Shown: positions 1 to 12,540 of the stretch, piece by piece
How positions within the stretch are numbered: position 1 is the stretch's first letter
How the letters are laid out: each line of letters starts with the position of its first letter
From: Liquidambar formosana
Taxonomy: Eukaryota; Streptophyta; Magnoliopsida; Saxifragales; Altingiaceae
Assembly: GCA_039720395.1 (NCBI GenBank)
Contig: CM077833.1
Coordinates: forward strand, 10,787,133 to 10,851,132
Length of the DNA: 64,000 nt
Reading direction: 5' to 3'
Program-made: the position numbers and the translations under genes
Notes under the pieces: generated by a model
Seen by the model: the letters and a program-made list of their open reading frames with translations, nothing else
Databases searched by the model: none
Told to the model about the DNA's origin: nothing

Positions 1-1769
1 ATCCGAGTCCATGACACATTTAAACCTTTGTTATTCCATTGGAATCCAATTTTCAATTTTGATTTACACTCATTTATTTTATTCCATTAGAATCCAACTT
101 CCTCGTGTAGTCGAATCCTATTCTATCATTGGATGTGCTTTCTATTTTTCTTTTTTCCAATAATGCCCTCAAACATCCTCGTAATAATGGCGTTGCATGC
201 ATATACACATGCATCATGCAACCACTCTTCTACCTATTTTATCGATGTACGTAATTGTGAAAACAGAGTATAGGGTTGATTCCCTGCCAATAAAAAGAAA
301 AAAGAAAAAAAGGGAAGCGTCCTTCAAGCTAGAGACCCTCAACTGGTAAATGTAAGAGAATAAACATCTAGAAAACTAGGTTTTCCCCTCTTACCATCAT
401 GACAAGTTAAAATTATGAGAATTAGTGGACATCTGTATAAAAAAGGGGAGAGACCTAGTTTTAATACTGTCTTTATATAAGATAAGATATTGAGTCAATT
501 TAAAGTCTTAATTTGTATCTTAAATATTATGTAAAATCTTTTGAATTATCCAAATTATACATCCAAACAAACCCTTAAAAACCTTCTTACAAATTCCTTA
601 TCTAAATGCACCACTATAAATAGAATCCTCTAAAGACTCAATTCATGAAACCAAAGCCGAATAAATTTTTATAAAATTGGTCCAGCTAATGTGATAAATG
701 GATACGAAACCATCCACGACTCAATAAATGCGCGTGTCACGTTATGGCGTTTGGGACCAGAAATAGAACAGAAGACAGAGACGTGGGGGGTTAACACTTT
801 CACCCATGCATGCGCTGTACCTCTAATGGGGGCCATGGCCGTGACAATTACGAGCCCTTGCGTTGTCAGAGGCTTCTTTATCTACCACAGCTTTTTGACC
901 CACTCGTTTGACTCATCTTCACACGTGTCTTGGCATAAGTTCTGATCAATAGGAATCTTAAACAAGATAATTCAAGAAGAACCGCATTACCTATTGGCTA
1001 TTGCGAGATATTCTGAGTGAGGGATTGGGTACCTGTAATATACTTCCAAGAGAGTGATCCATTATGCCTCAATAACCATTAACATCTTAAGACGTTAGCT
1101 TTGTGATAAATCGAGTCTTAATAAATATAAATATCGGTTAAGTATTGGAAACTTTAGAAAGCATTGATCTTATTTGGAGTTACCTCATAAACCAAAGGGA
1201 TATAATATCCGGTGTATGTAAAACGGGAGGACTGCACATACCCAAAGGATTAATTGAGACCAAAGCCTTAGATACCTTTATTGATAAAACTAAAAACCAA
1301 TGACATCCCGAAATAATTATTAAATCTCAAACTGAATTTTTTTTTACAGAATTATGACTTTGTTAATGGGATTTTTTGCCGTAGTCCCACAGTATAAGAG
1401 TCTTTTTAGAATAGAACAAAACAAAATCTGGTTTTGTCATAACTCCATTTCACCCCAAACTGACAAAAATGCCCTTAAATTTAATTTTTATACTAATGAC
1501 AAACCATGCCACTCCCAATCAAGCTTTATTATTTATCCTGTAGATTTAGGGATTATGGTTTCAAAATTCAGCAGCAAGATTCTCGCTGGAAAAAATCACC
1601 GGTAAACAGCCATGCATTGAAGAAAAAAAACTCTCGTTTAAGGTTTCGTTTAATCATCTTCAGTTGGGAGTTCGCCTGAAAAAGACCATTGCTATAGATT
1701 TCCAAGTCCTTATCTCTGGTGAAACGTTCGCTTCAAAATCCGACATCTCGACGGGAAGAAACTTTGATC
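1..1769. other. AT-rich intergenic sequence, no gene recognised
   Basis: No stretch here resembles a protein family I recognise. The open frames at 691-945 and 1354-1605 are short, begin without a convincing context and show no domain. Simple A-rich and T-rich runs occur. I see no tRNA, rRNA or complete element ends. Confidence 0.5.
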
Positions 1770-2280
1770 CATGTGTTTCGTTGCATGGTACGTAAGCACT
1801 CTTTTTTAGGCTCAAGTCCGTTCTAGGATCTAAGTATCCTAGGTTTTTATATTTTATTTTCTTTTATCTGTTTTATTTTGCTTATTATGCATGGATGGAT
1901 GAATAAATATATGATATGCATGCTGTCTTGTGATGATATATGTTGATTTTGTGTGTTGAAAAGACTTTAATTTACCCCAAATAAACCTGAGAGACCGAAA
2001 GGTAACATGGGTGCCTATAGGCTTTGCCTAGAGCCTTCCCATGTCATAACTTAGCCTCCGAATCTCCCAGTTTTCTTTGGTTTCCAAAAGACTTGTTTTT
2101 GCCTTTCCTTGTTAAACATGGAAGTCATTCAAATTGTTTTCTTAAAATAAACTATTTTTAAGGGTTTTCCTTGTTTCCTTTAAAAAATAAGGTGGCAACT
2201 TCTTTTCTTTCTTCTTTTTCAAATAAACTCTTAAAATTTCTTTTCGCCAATCCTTGTGGGCCAATTTCCGAGGATCACAC
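1770..2280 (+). repeat. Diverged LTR-end fragment related to the solo LTRs
   Basis: Blocks here match, with divergence, the last part of the solo LTR at 13709-16482. They share a GGTACGTA block followed by 'caagtccg...taagtatcctaggttttt', then 'gggtgcctatagg', a 'cttccca' block, and finally 'aaaaataaggtggc'. The order and spacing follow 15910-16400, so this is a fragment of a related LTR in the same orientation. Its outer end is not clear and no target duplication was found. Confidence 0.55.
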
Positions 2281-2302
2281 CGACGGCGGCATAGGATATG
2301 CA

Positions 2303-2310
2303 TATATGTG
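2303..2310. repeat. hAT target-site duplication, left copy
   Basis: TATATGTG lies directly before the hAT left end and is repeated exactly at 2861-2868. Confidence 0.8.
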
Positions 2311-2860
2311 CAGGGCCGATCCTAAGTTTTATGGGCCCTAGCGGAAGTCCTAAAATAGGGCCTTCTATACATATTCACACGTACAACAAAATTTATAATG
2401 AACAATTTTTTTCCCTTAGTACACACAAAATTTGCTTTCATATATGGTTACTAAAATATGCTTCTATAGATTAATAAATAAATCTTTATAAGAACTAAAT
2501 ATAAATAAAATCTAATGTTCTTCCTTTACAATTTAGAAAAATTCACATATACAAGAAGAAGAAGAAAAATAAACAAAGTATCACTTAAACATTACTCTTC
2601 TCGTCTTTTTAACTGCAAAATTACTAATTATGCAAGCATAATCAAGCTTTTTTATTTGGGCTATTGTCTATGTACTTGGGTTATGAACTATTTGGGCCCT
2701 TAGATTTGGATCAGGCCTTTACTAATCTAGGTATTATAATAAATGTGATTTTTTTTGGACCTTCTACAAAGGTAATATCTTAGTTTGGGCCCTACCTTTT
2801 TGCTAAAATTTGGGGGCCTTAAGTGGCTGCCTGAGTAGCCTCCCATCAGGGTCGGCCTTG
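2311..2860. mobile_element. Non-autonomous hAT element (550 bp)
   Basis: The element begins CAGGGCCGATCC and ends in the inverted form (the reverse complement of the right end reads CAAGGCCGACCC). It is bounded on both sides by the identical 8-bp sequence TATATGTG at 2303-2310 and 2861-2868. Eight-bp duplications and CAGGG-type ends are typical of the hAT superfamily. The interior is AT-rich and codes for no transposase, so it would depend on a transposase supplied elsewhere. Confidence 0.85.
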
Positions 2861-2868
2861 TATATGTG
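2861..2868. repeat. hAT target-site duplication, right copy
   Basis: TATATGTG lies directly after the hAT right end and matches 2303-2310. The right copy runs into a short TG microsatellite. Confidence 0.8.
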
Positions 2869-3180
2869 TGTGTGTGTACTCAAGATGGGACCATCAAATC
2901 AGATTGGTTTTTGAAAAAAATCTCATATTTGATTTATATAGACTTGTAGAGTTTTGAATAATCTTGAAAACGGTTTTTGAATGACTTTGTTTCACTAAGA
3001 AATGCTTGAGATATTGAAGATGAGTTTTCGGGTTGGAATTTATAGAAAACGGGTTACGTCCCATGATTTTTGAGCTACAAAACTTGCATGATTTTAAGCA
3101 TATTTGATTGAACCATTAGAATGCATTTTTAGAACCCATGAGATCTTTAATTTGGCTTTCTAATCTGTTACGATTCTAAT

Positions 3181-3510
3181 GTTCCACATCGGTTAAGTAT
3201 GGGCTTAACCATGTATATATTAGTTCTTAGGAATCTCTCCTTGCAAGCCGGTTTTCAAGGGTGAGTTCTACTCAAGGGTTCGTATCATTTGTTATCAGAG
3301 TTAGCCACCATGCAATATGGGATGTGGCTCTCTGTGGTCTATTGCCACGAAAGGGGCAACCTATAGGATGGATTAAGGTGACTTAGTATTATATATTAAT
3401 GATACGAACCCTTGGGTAGAACTCATCCTTGAAAATCGGCTTGCAAGGGGAAGGTGCCCAAAAGCCAATATACACATGATCAAGCCCATATTTAATCGAT
3501 GTGGGACATC
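3181..3510. mobile_element. Foldback (MITE-like) inverted-repeat element
   Basis: About 110 bp at 3181-3290 are repeated in inverted form at 3397-3510. Matching blocks include 'ccacatcggttaag', 'tatgggctt', 'ttgcaagccg' and 'aagggttcgtatcat'. The arms enclose a loop of about 105 bp. RNA from it would fold into a long hairpin. No coding potential is present and the superfamily was not assigned. Confidence 0.75.
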
Positions 3511-3649
3511 AGGACCGTATCATACCATTATGCTTCCGCAATTGACGTCCACAGCGGGCCACTCTATCAACACTGACCCGATCACTCATCTATTAGTATT
3601 CTGAAGGATCCTGAGTATCTAAATGGTGATACAATTATGTTATTAGATT

Positions 3650-4006
3650 GGGTATTACACGTAGGGATAGTGAATGCAGAGAAGAAGAAGAAGAAGATGC
3701 TTTATATTTAATGTTAGTTTTCTAATTACATGTTGGGTTAGAATGTGGTATATTTATAATATACCAAAAGGTATTATGTAACTAACTATGCAATCTTTCA
3801 AAGGGTTACATCACTTAATAAAAGACATGTCTCTTCATCCACCCAATCATATGCTTGTATACATCATATTTATGGTGTACACTCCCACATATAATATTAC
3901 CCTACGTGGGAATTGGGAATATTATCCTGGAAGATATATTTCTAAAATGAATGATACGGTGTAGTGAAGTACACTATATCTCATGTTTATTATAATGAGT
4001 TCTTCA
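3650..4006 (-). repeat. Probable 3' LTR of the copia relic
   Basis: On the minus strand a purine-rich tract (AAGTGGGAGATTG, plus-strand 4005-4020) is followed by sequence starting TGAAGAACTC, as expected for a polypurine tract next to a copia 3' LTR. The pol remains on the minus strand lie on the correct side of it. The outer (left) end of the LTR is estimated, not proven. Confidence 0.5.
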
Positions 4007-4649
4007 ATCTCCCACTTGACAAATATGAGATAACATGATAACTTCCTCTAGTTAGTTACCGTGGTTGAATATTCTCCAGAATTCTTCAATTGGACACTAA
4101 TTCTCATCTGAATTTCCCTCAGATCGGCGTCAGATGATGGTATGACCATATGTGCGCACGCTTTTACCATTCTATTCTAACCGCGCCTATTTCCCAATAT
4201 ATCAATTTCTTGATATGTTCTAGGAGACTTTAATTCACTATCTTTCAAGTGAATCGCACCAACATAACTCTAACAAGGAACCATAGTTCACCACCCCAGT
4301 TACTATTAACGACTTTAGCCACACACAAGTGGTGTTGACCTGCGCTCGAAATTTAGATCAAGTGCTTCCTTCTAGGTCTTCACAAAGGTTTTCCTTGATA
4401 CGGTTTATCAGCAACTTTAACACTATGTGCCTAAGTGTTATGCAGAATTAATTGGGTGTTTATTGTGAACTTTACATCCTCAATCGTTCTCGTCATAACC
4501 TCGTTACCTCGCTAGTGTCCTCTATATTATTTTTTACCAATATTTGTCCCCACAAATCGATAGAGTCGCATCAATTTGTTCTTCTCTGGTATCCTTGAGA
4601 TCCATCCAATAATGCACTATATTGTATGCCCTGCTACAATACCTAGGTG

Positions 4650-5100
4650 ATTCTCAATCCCATTGTTGTTACATGCTCTCTGAACTTTTCCAAAGATAAT
4701 CCTTTGGTCATGGGATCATCCACCATCTTTTCTGAGGGTATATAGTCAACTTTAATTTCTTCCCTTTCCCACTATATCTTATATATAGTGTTATCTTTCA
4801 ATAATGTGTTTGCCCTTAGAGTTATCTCCTATATTTTTATCAATTAGATAGTGGACTTTTCGTCACAAACACATTGACTATTTTTCTAGGTATATATACC
4901 TAATTTTATAAGCGCTTAAAACAAACTGCATTACTTACCATTGTGCTGCATGCTCGTTTCCATGACATTTCCGCAACACAACTTGTTTCTTACTTATCCA
5001 AGAAACAACCACCAACATGGCCATTTATAGATTTTCTACTATCTACATTACTTGCAAAATTTGCATTATAGTAGCCAACGATTTCTAGATCACTTAAAAT
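4650..5100 (-). pseudogene. Ty1/copia pol relic, RNase H end (split by the Ogre element)
   Basis: The minus strand just left of the giant element reads ...DLEIVGYYNANFAS, then a DSRKS motif followed by NGHVGGCFLDK, with later stops. This follows the copia RNase H pattern GYxDxDxA...DDRKST. Its upstream half lies at 37980-38720, on the far side of the 33-kb insertion. The copy is broken by stop codons and frameshifts and cannot make a protein. Confidence 0.7.
5096..5100. repeat. Target-site duplication of the Ogre-type element, left copy
   Basis: AAAAT stands directly before the left LTR and recurs at 37975-37979 directly after the right LTR. Together with the TG...CA LTR ends it fixes the element's outer limits. 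Confidence 0.85.
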
Positions 5101-6959
5101 TGTCGCTATCCCAAAAAAGGAAAGGGATTTTTCCTAAGATGGGACGACCCCCGGGGTCATCTGTTTTGTGGCGAATATGTGTTGAGTTCATTTCAAGGGT
5201 GCCTTGATCAGCCTAGGCATGCAAGTATATCTAGAATAATCAAGGCTATGGAGTCACCACCAATCAGTGGTTTGAGGACGTGATAAGACATCCTATGGTT
5301 CATTAGAAAGTGGGGTCATCTGAGATCTCAAAACAAGTCCATCTAAGGGCTTATGACCAAATAGGTCCATTTGAGGTCCACTTGAAAATGTGATTGACTC
5401 TTAGTGGTCTGTGAGACTAAAGATTGAGGCTAAGGGGGTTTGGTTACGAGTGGGGAAGGTGTGAGGCACCCCACATCGCCTGTTGGAATCCAACGGTTCC
5501 CGATTTTGACGATGTTTCTTACTAAATCCCATTTTGATATTATTGATTTCCTATGCGAACAATTTGACATAGAATACCCTTTTGAAGGGTGGTGAATTCT
5601 GTTGTTTTGAAAAGAGATCCTTAAAGGCATTGGAACAAAGTCTTTTTGAAAGTGTTGATGTTTGGAAAGTATGCCATAAGGTTTTGTAAATGAGAACCTT
5701 TTAAAAAGACCATAAATTCACCTTCCTTCTCATGGGTATCTTAGATCAAATTGATTAACTCCCAAAGGATGTATCCCTATCTTGTAATGGTAAAAATCAA
5801 TCCTTTATGAAAGGATGGAAATGGAAATGATGTGATTCCATTTTTAATGAATTAATATCAAATGCAAATCTAATTTGGATTCCTTGAGAACTCGAGACTT
5901 TTGAAGTCGGAGAAACGGATAAAGAAAATGATGCTTTTTTAAAGCTTTTGAAAGTAAGGGTATGTTCTCTTTTGAAGAGAAAAATAGTATTTTGAAGACG
6001 GGGGTTCCTTTTGAAGGAAGAGAAATGTGTTTTAGTTGAAAAGGGAGAACTTTTGAAGTGTAAGGAAATTCTATTTATGAAAATGAAACTTTATGATTCC
6101 TAATCCCAACTAAAAGGGGGATCCTGCATGGAATGATGGTTTTGGGAAATTGACTTCATGTGGTAGAAAGATGTTTTTGGAAAGAAGGCATATGCCCTTT
6201 TAATGAAAAGATTTTATTCGAGTCAATTTTGGAATGAACTCGTCACTTGAAAATGATGCATGCGTTATCAATTTGCTTGATGAGAAGAAGTCCTTTTGAA
6301 TTGTGAAGTTAAAATCTTTATTTGATAAAGATGGTAATGTTGTCAAAAATGATTTGTTGGAGAAGGGTCCCACGCAAGCATGAATAAAACCCTTTTTTTG
6401 AAAGTTGAACCCTTTTTGCGGGGATTTGAGATGTAAAGAATCACTTTCAATTCTAAAAGATCTTTTAAAGAAATCATTTGGGGCCTTTTGAAGCAAAAGA
6501 ATAATGAGAGGAAGTTTATCCAAACTTAGCACGCACTTGAATTAATTGAATAAAAATGTGATCAACTAAATCTCCTAAGGATTGGAATTTTACTACGTGA
6601 CCTAGGGACACGTAGGAGTCCCTGGGTTCCGGGTAGGATTATTCTTTGGAATCTGACTAGTCAATTGATTAAATCCATTTTATGGTGGTAAGCTATTATG
6701 CTAGGGACAAGTTTAAGCATTTGATGCTGTACACTTTTATCCATAGCATGATAGTTTACCTCGAGACCTTAATTAAACTTTATTCACATGGGAATAGAAT
6801 CACATAGCATGAAACTTGAAATAAATATATTGAAATGTTAAAAGATACATGAACATAATCAACCTTGGCAAGATTTGGAATTCATGAATGCGATGTTTAT
6901 TACTTTGATGAGCATAAGTATATATACAAAAAGTAAAAGGGTCAAGTGACCACAAAATG

Positions 6960-7240
6960 AAAAGTGCTCAAACATTGGGGCAAAAGAGTCGTAATGACCA
7001 CAACCCAAAGGATAGCTAAAGCCATAGCCTCTAAATGAAGCGGTAAATAAATAAAAGCTGATAATGAACAAGCAATGGGGCAAAGGGTCGCAATGACCAC
7101 AACCCGGAGAATAGCTAAAGCCATAGCCTCTAAATAAAGCGGTAAATAAATAAAAGCTAATAATGTACAAGCGATGGGACAAAGGGTTGCAACGACCACA
7201 ATCCGGAAGGTAGCTAAAGCCGTAGCCTCTAAAATAAATA
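6960..7240. repeat. Tandem module of about 120 bp inside the left LTR
   Basis: The block 'tagctaaagccatagcctctaa' (with small changes), followed by 'aataaataaaagct' and 'caaagggtcgcaatgaccaca', occurs about two and a half times. The equivalent region in the right LTR is 33890-34170. It explains the repetitive 118- and 177-residue open frames, which I do not consider genes. Confidence 0.75.
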
Positions 7241-8869
7241 AATGAAAATGAGAACAACCATTTTGAATGAATTTGTTCAAGTCTATGCATTTGTCCATTT
7301 ATCCAAGTATGGAGATATTCAATTAAGTCCAACAAACTCCACAGCAGAGGGGGAATTATTTTTATGTCCAAGTTGATTATGATTACCAACAAAGAAACAA
7401 GAAAATGTTAGTATAAACAATATGCATGCATGCATGAATCTAACCTTGCCAATTTTGATTTTTCTTAGACATCATTTTAACCTTTTGATATGCTTAAATT
7501 TCCATTTCACACACCACAAGTGCAAGCTCATATGTACTAAAAGAGAATAAAAATGGGTGCTAGCAACTATTGAAGTGGTTTGCATGCAAAAGGTGGTTTA
7601 GGCTCGCCTTTAACCCACCATACAGGACTTTAATCCCTTCACGACACATGTTAGGAAGTCTATGTACGTACTCAAACAAAGATAGGGAGGGTGATAATCG
7701 CATATTGAGGCTGCAATGAATAATAAAATCAATAGAGAATTTAATAAAGTTTATAAATGAATTTAAAAGGGAAGCTCACCTAGTTTAGGTGATTTTCACC
7801 TTAGCTTTAACCAAGGTAGGCTTGAGTGCTCCCTTCCTAGGCTTGAAAATCTTTCTTTAAGATGCTCCTTTGAATGTTCTAAGTGTGTTTGGATGGTGGT
7901 TGAACTTGAGGCTTTGATAACTTGAAAAGGTTTAATGCATAGGTGCATGCATTGAGGTGAATTTCTGGGAGAGGTTTAGTGAAGTGGTGAGGGTTTTTTG
8001 TGAGGATTTCTGTAGTGGATGGAATGAGATTGGATCAAGGTGGAAGGTGTTGGTGTTTGAGTAGGGAGAATTGGGAGCCTTTTAGGTAGAAATGGTTAGG
8101 GATTTTTGGCATATCAAAGATGGATCTTGGGATGGAAAAAGGTTAGGATCCTTTTATGAATAAAATGTAGACTATTTATAGGAAAACTTGGACTTTTAAG
8201 GGTAAAATGGTCATTTGGAAGGGCATTATGGTCACACGGGATATAGAGGGCCTTTGGGAATTGTTTGGTGAAGGAAATACCTTATTTAATGAGGGCAAAA
8301 TGGTCCAAATGTGGCAAAAGGGCAATCTTCCATAGCAGGTTGCCTACGCTGGTATGGTAGGCATGGGCCACGTTGGCTTGGCAGGCATGGGCCCAAGTCC
8401 CATCCATGCAGCTGGATTACGGCTACAAAGGCTATAGGATGGCTGCAAAGTCGAAAGCAAGATTCACCTACGCTGGTATAGCCAGCGTGGGCACACTTAT
8501 CCCACATTTGTGATGATTTCTCATCATGAATCATGGGAACTTGTGATCCTTGGTTAGTGTGCCTTATCTGATGAGGTGGGACCACTATGGTGGGTCAGAG
8601 GTGGTGGTTTGCCCTGCTGTGGCGCCATACGATCGTGCGATTACATTCGATCGACGATCAGATGGATTCCGACTGTTGATCTTGAATGGGGATTGACACC
8701 TTGGGTCCTTAAACTTGGTTTGGGATGAAAAGGTGGAGTGTGCACCCTCTGGGGTGCGATCGAATGGCCCGGAGAGAACATGATGCTCACAAGGCTCTAT
8801 GATTAGGGTTTTATTAATCGCGAGCCGAATGAGGCCCGATCTCCGATTAAATGGCCTTGTATTGATCCT

Positions 8870-10075
8870 GAGGGGTTAAATTGAAGATCCAACGGATGGA
8901 TTAACTATTGGATCAAAGATTATGAGAAATTGAACCACCTAATGCTGTGTTAGGGGTTCGATTTGGGCATTTTGGGGATCGGAGGGTTTGTACCCTCTAA
9001 TTCTCAATCAAATGGTCTTAGACCTCTCTAAGAACATTGAATTGAAGATCCGACAGGTTGGATTGACCATTAGATCAGAGATAGTGTGAAATCGAACTAC
9101 CCAATGCTATGTTAAGGGTTCGATTTAGGCATTTTGGGGATCGGAAGGTTCGTGGCCTCTGATTCCCAATCAGATGGTCCTACACCACTTTAGGAACACT
9201 AAATTGAAGATCCGACGATTGGATTGACCATCGGATTAGAGATTGTGTGAAATCGAACCACCCAATGCTGTGTTAGGGGTTCGATTTGGGCATTTTGGGG
9301 ATCGGAGGGTTTGTGCCCTCTGATTCTCAATTAAATGGTCCTATACCACTCTAGGAACATTGAATTGAACATACGATGGTTCGATTGACCATCAAATTAG
9401 AGATTGTGTGAAATCGAACCACCCAATGCTGTATTAGGGGTTCGATTTGGGCATTTTGGGGATCGGAGGGCTCGTGCCCACTGATTCCCAATCAAATGGT
9501 CCTAGACCACTCTAGAAACATTGAATTGAAGATCCGACGGTTGGATTTACCACCGGATCAAAGATTGTATGGAATCGAACCACCCAATGATGTGTTAAGG
9601 GTTCAATTTGGGCATTTTGGGGATCGAAGGGTTCGTGCCCTTTGATTCCCAATCAAATGGTCCTAGACCACTCTAGGAACATTGAATTGAAGATCCAACG
9701 GTCGGATTAACCATTAGATCAAAGATTATAAGAAATTGAACCACCTAGGGTTGTGTCGGGGGTCGATTTGGGGGTTTTGGGGATCAGAGGGTTCCTTTGA
9801 TTCCCAATCAAATGGTCCTAGACCACTCTAGGAACATTGAATTGAAGATCCAACGGTTGGATTAACCATTGGATCAAGGATTATGCGAAATCGAACCACC
9901 CAATGTTGTGTTAGGGGTTCAATTTGGGGGTTTTGGGGATCGAAGGGTTTGTGCCCTCTGATTCCCAATCAGATGGTCCTTAACCCCTCTAGGGAATATT
10001 GAATTGAAGATCCAACGGTTAGATTGACCATTGGATCAAGGATTGTGAGAAATCGAACCACCTAATGCTGTGTTA
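8870..10075. repeat. LTR tandem array, about 8 units of about 150 bp
   Basis: Each unit carries 'aggaacattgaattgaaga', 'tccgacggttggatt', 'gaaatcgaaccacccaatg', 'gttaggggttcgatttggg' and 'cattttggggatcgg'. The sister array in the right LTR has about five more units, which accounts for nearly all of the 783-bp length difference between the LTRs. Confidence 0.85.
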
Positions 10076-10274
10076 GGGCTTTGATTTAGGGTTTTCGGGT
10101 ATTATACCCGTTCCTTGCCCTAGGGCCTTGAATAGTGAAGTGGGGAGATGTCGTGCCCTAGTGGGTAGGATAAGGTGAATAAAGACAGGTACCGTGTGTG
10201 TCCGACCAAATTATACTGCTATCGGTTTTATTGATTTTGTCCGGAGGCAGCCCGATAAAATTTGGGTGTCTACA

Positions 10275-10290
10275 GTTGCCCCTCCTTGTC
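10275..10290 (-). promoter_or_regulatory. Polypurine tract (plus-strand DNA primer site)
   Basis: The minus strand reads GACAAGGAGGGGCAAC immediately before the LTR start TGTAGACACC. A purine-rich run directly upstream of the 3' LTR is where second-strand synthesis is primed in LTR retrotransposons. Its place next to the left LTR confirms the minus-strand orientation of the element. Confidence 0.8.
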
Positions 10291-12540
10291 AGGTTATCTT
10301 TGAGAAACAACTGACAAAGACTTGATAATGCCTCTTGTCGGGATGGCAATGAGTGACAGAACTCATGGATTAGGCCTAGGCGCGGCTGTGCATGCCACAA
10401 GAAGCCCGAAGATGCATTTGGGCAAAACAGGGGCAATTTGGTCATTTTCTTAGTTTAGGGTCTTTGCGGACCATTGGACATAGATAAGCAGACCTAGGCG
10501 CAGCTTTGGCACACCCTGAAGGGCCGTGACAAATGGTCATAGGGAGCAAGGACAAATTGGGAATTTCAACAAGGTTCATTAAAGGTCACGCTTGTATGGC
10601 TAGCGTGAATCCATGCCTACCATGTAGGCATGAATTGTTACCTTTCAAACCTGAAGGGTTACGCGAGGAGGAGGTTCATTGCACCATAGTTTCCTACCCT
10701 TTCTCTCATTTTCTCGGCTTCCAAATGTCAGGAATCACTTGGGACCTTCTCCAAACAGATTTTTGAATCGGTATTTGCGATTGGAAGGAGATTTTGAAGG
10801 GTTTGACCGAGGATTTCTGAGTTTTTCGCATCCGACCTCGGTAAGTCAAAGTTCTAATTTTCTTTGATTTCTTTTTGAGTTTGTGTGCGATTTCTTTGTG
10901 TTTCTGATTAGTTTTAGGCTTGTGAAACCTGTTGAATGCATAGGGGTAGTCTCATTTGGGTTTTTGACATGTGGGTTGTTTTAACAGTGGGCTCTCATGG
11001 AGTTTTTTTGGGTTTTTGTGATTTTTTGTTTTTGATTGTGGTCGTGGCTTGTCTTGTATGTGTTAGGCTTTGTTTGGGATTGTTTTCATGCTTTGGATGT
11101 GACTGTGTGAGGTATATGCATGGCTCTGGGTTTGGGAAATTTGAAATGGGCATGTTTTTGGGTTTAGTTTTCTTTGGGTATTTTATCGAAATTTTCTCCT
11201 ACTTTCATTACTGCTATGTTTTCATGTTTTAGATTTATTTTGAACACATTTGAACACATATGGGCAGATTAGATCATTTAGGGGCAGCGGGTTTCGTTTG
11301 GATTTTGCAAGTTTGATGGAGGTTTTGATGGGGTATTGGGAGTTTTCGTCGAGGCTTGGTCGTTACTTGGACTGCCGGTTGGTCTTAGGCCAGGTTTTGG
11401 TCGCGTCTGGGTTTGCTTAAGTATTTGGATAGGTTTTAAGATCGTAGGGAGACTAGGTGACCACCTAGGATGTGGTTTTGGGTTTGTTTTCGTTAAAACC
11501 TTGTATTTAGTTCACTGTTTTGCCACTTCTGATTTTTTAGACACTTTTCGGTTATGTTTGGCATCATTTGAATACCTTAGGATAGTTTTCCAAGTGTAGG
11601 GCAAATATGTATCCACCTAGGGTTAGGTTTTGAATGATTTTCGGGTTAGGATGACAACACTTTGTCCATTTTGTTAAAAATGTTCTAAAATTTGCTTGTT
11701 ATGGACAGATGGGTTGGTTGTTTGAGTCGGGTAGTGTAGGTATTGATCTTAGCGAGGTGTTAGGTCTGAATGGCTTTTCGTCCGGTAGCGGTTTTTGACT
11801 CATCGCAGGTACTAATGGTCGGTCTATTCAAGCAATGGTTTGGGCATATCGTGAGTGTTGGTGTGCCACTCGTGCAGCATGAGCTTATTAAAGTGTGTGG
11901 GCGTCGTGTGTGCCTCGTTTGACTTGCGTAAAAGCGAGCGTTAGGTTTGTTTGAGGAGGGATAGTGGTTGTCTCTACTTCACTGGGGATATGTTTGGTGA
12001 GTTTTCAATTTTAGGTGAATAGAGTTTCGAGATTGGGTCGCGTTTACCCTTTTAGAGAGGTAGATGAGTGCTCTGAGCGTATGTGAGTTGGGTTGTTTTG
12101 TTTGAAAAATGGGTAGTGGTGTAAATTTGAGATGCGAGACTTGAGGTGAGTTTAAGGATTGGTCAGGGGAATGGTGCAATGACTCCCTGTTCAGTAGAAG
12201 TAGGACTCAACTTGGTTCTTAAGCACATCATTGGGTGCGCTTTAAGCTCGGGACAAGTCCTTGAGGTAGAGACTAGCCTAGTGAGTCGATTAGACCCTTA
12301 GGAAGCTACCAACAGCTTGAACTAGTCTTGAGGGATAGGAAACAAGGCCATAGTGAGTTTCATATACCTTTAGTTAGCTTGATGAAGCTACCTAGGGTGC
12401 TATGAACTCTGCTACGGCTTGGGTTAGCCTCGTGGCCTTGAAATGAGGCTTGGGGTGCCAAATGTTGGCTCATGGTGGCCCTCGAGGGTTCGAGATAGGG
12501 CGTGGGGAACTCGTGTGAGCCCATAGTGGTCCTTACAGGT
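10291..12540 (+). other. Region between polypurine tract and tandem array; possible leader of the antisense ORF
   Basis: No protein family is recognised. A good plant splice-donor pattern (CG|GTAAGT) occurs at 10841 on the plus strand, after a pyrimidine-rich stretch. A matching acceptor (tttgtag) lies at 17053, just before the start codon of the plant-mobile-domain ORF. This region may therefore hold the promoter and first non-coding exon of that antisense gene, but the sequence does not prove it. The open frames at 10533-10766, 10936-11232 and 11336-11599 show no domain. Confidence 0.35.

Larger units (their letters stand above)
5101..10274 (-). repeat. Left LTR (3' LTR in element orientation), 5174 bp
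   Basis: Plus-strand ends are TGTCGCTATC and GGGTGTCTACA. It aligns along its length with 32018-37974. In the first 230 bases I count roughly nine identical positions in ten, so the insertion is not recent. It contains a 120-bp tandem module (about 6960-7240) and a 150-bp tandem array (about 8870-10075). Open frames inside it, including one of 177 codons, are by-products of these repeats. Confidence 0.92.

Noticed and set aside
691..945. 84-codon ORF in the left flank as a gene
   Set aside because: No domain, no supporting context and no conserved pattern that I can see.
6859..7392. 177-codon minus-strand ORF (and the similar one at 33780-34181) as a repetitive protein gene
   Set aside because: It lies inside an LTR and its repeats follow the 120-bp DNA module. 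Two overlapping frames show the same repeat, which a real gene would not.
8870..10075. CRISPR-like array of regularly spaced repeats
   Set aside because: Whole units of about 150 bp are repeated with no unique spacers, inside a plant LTR. It is an ordinary tandem array.
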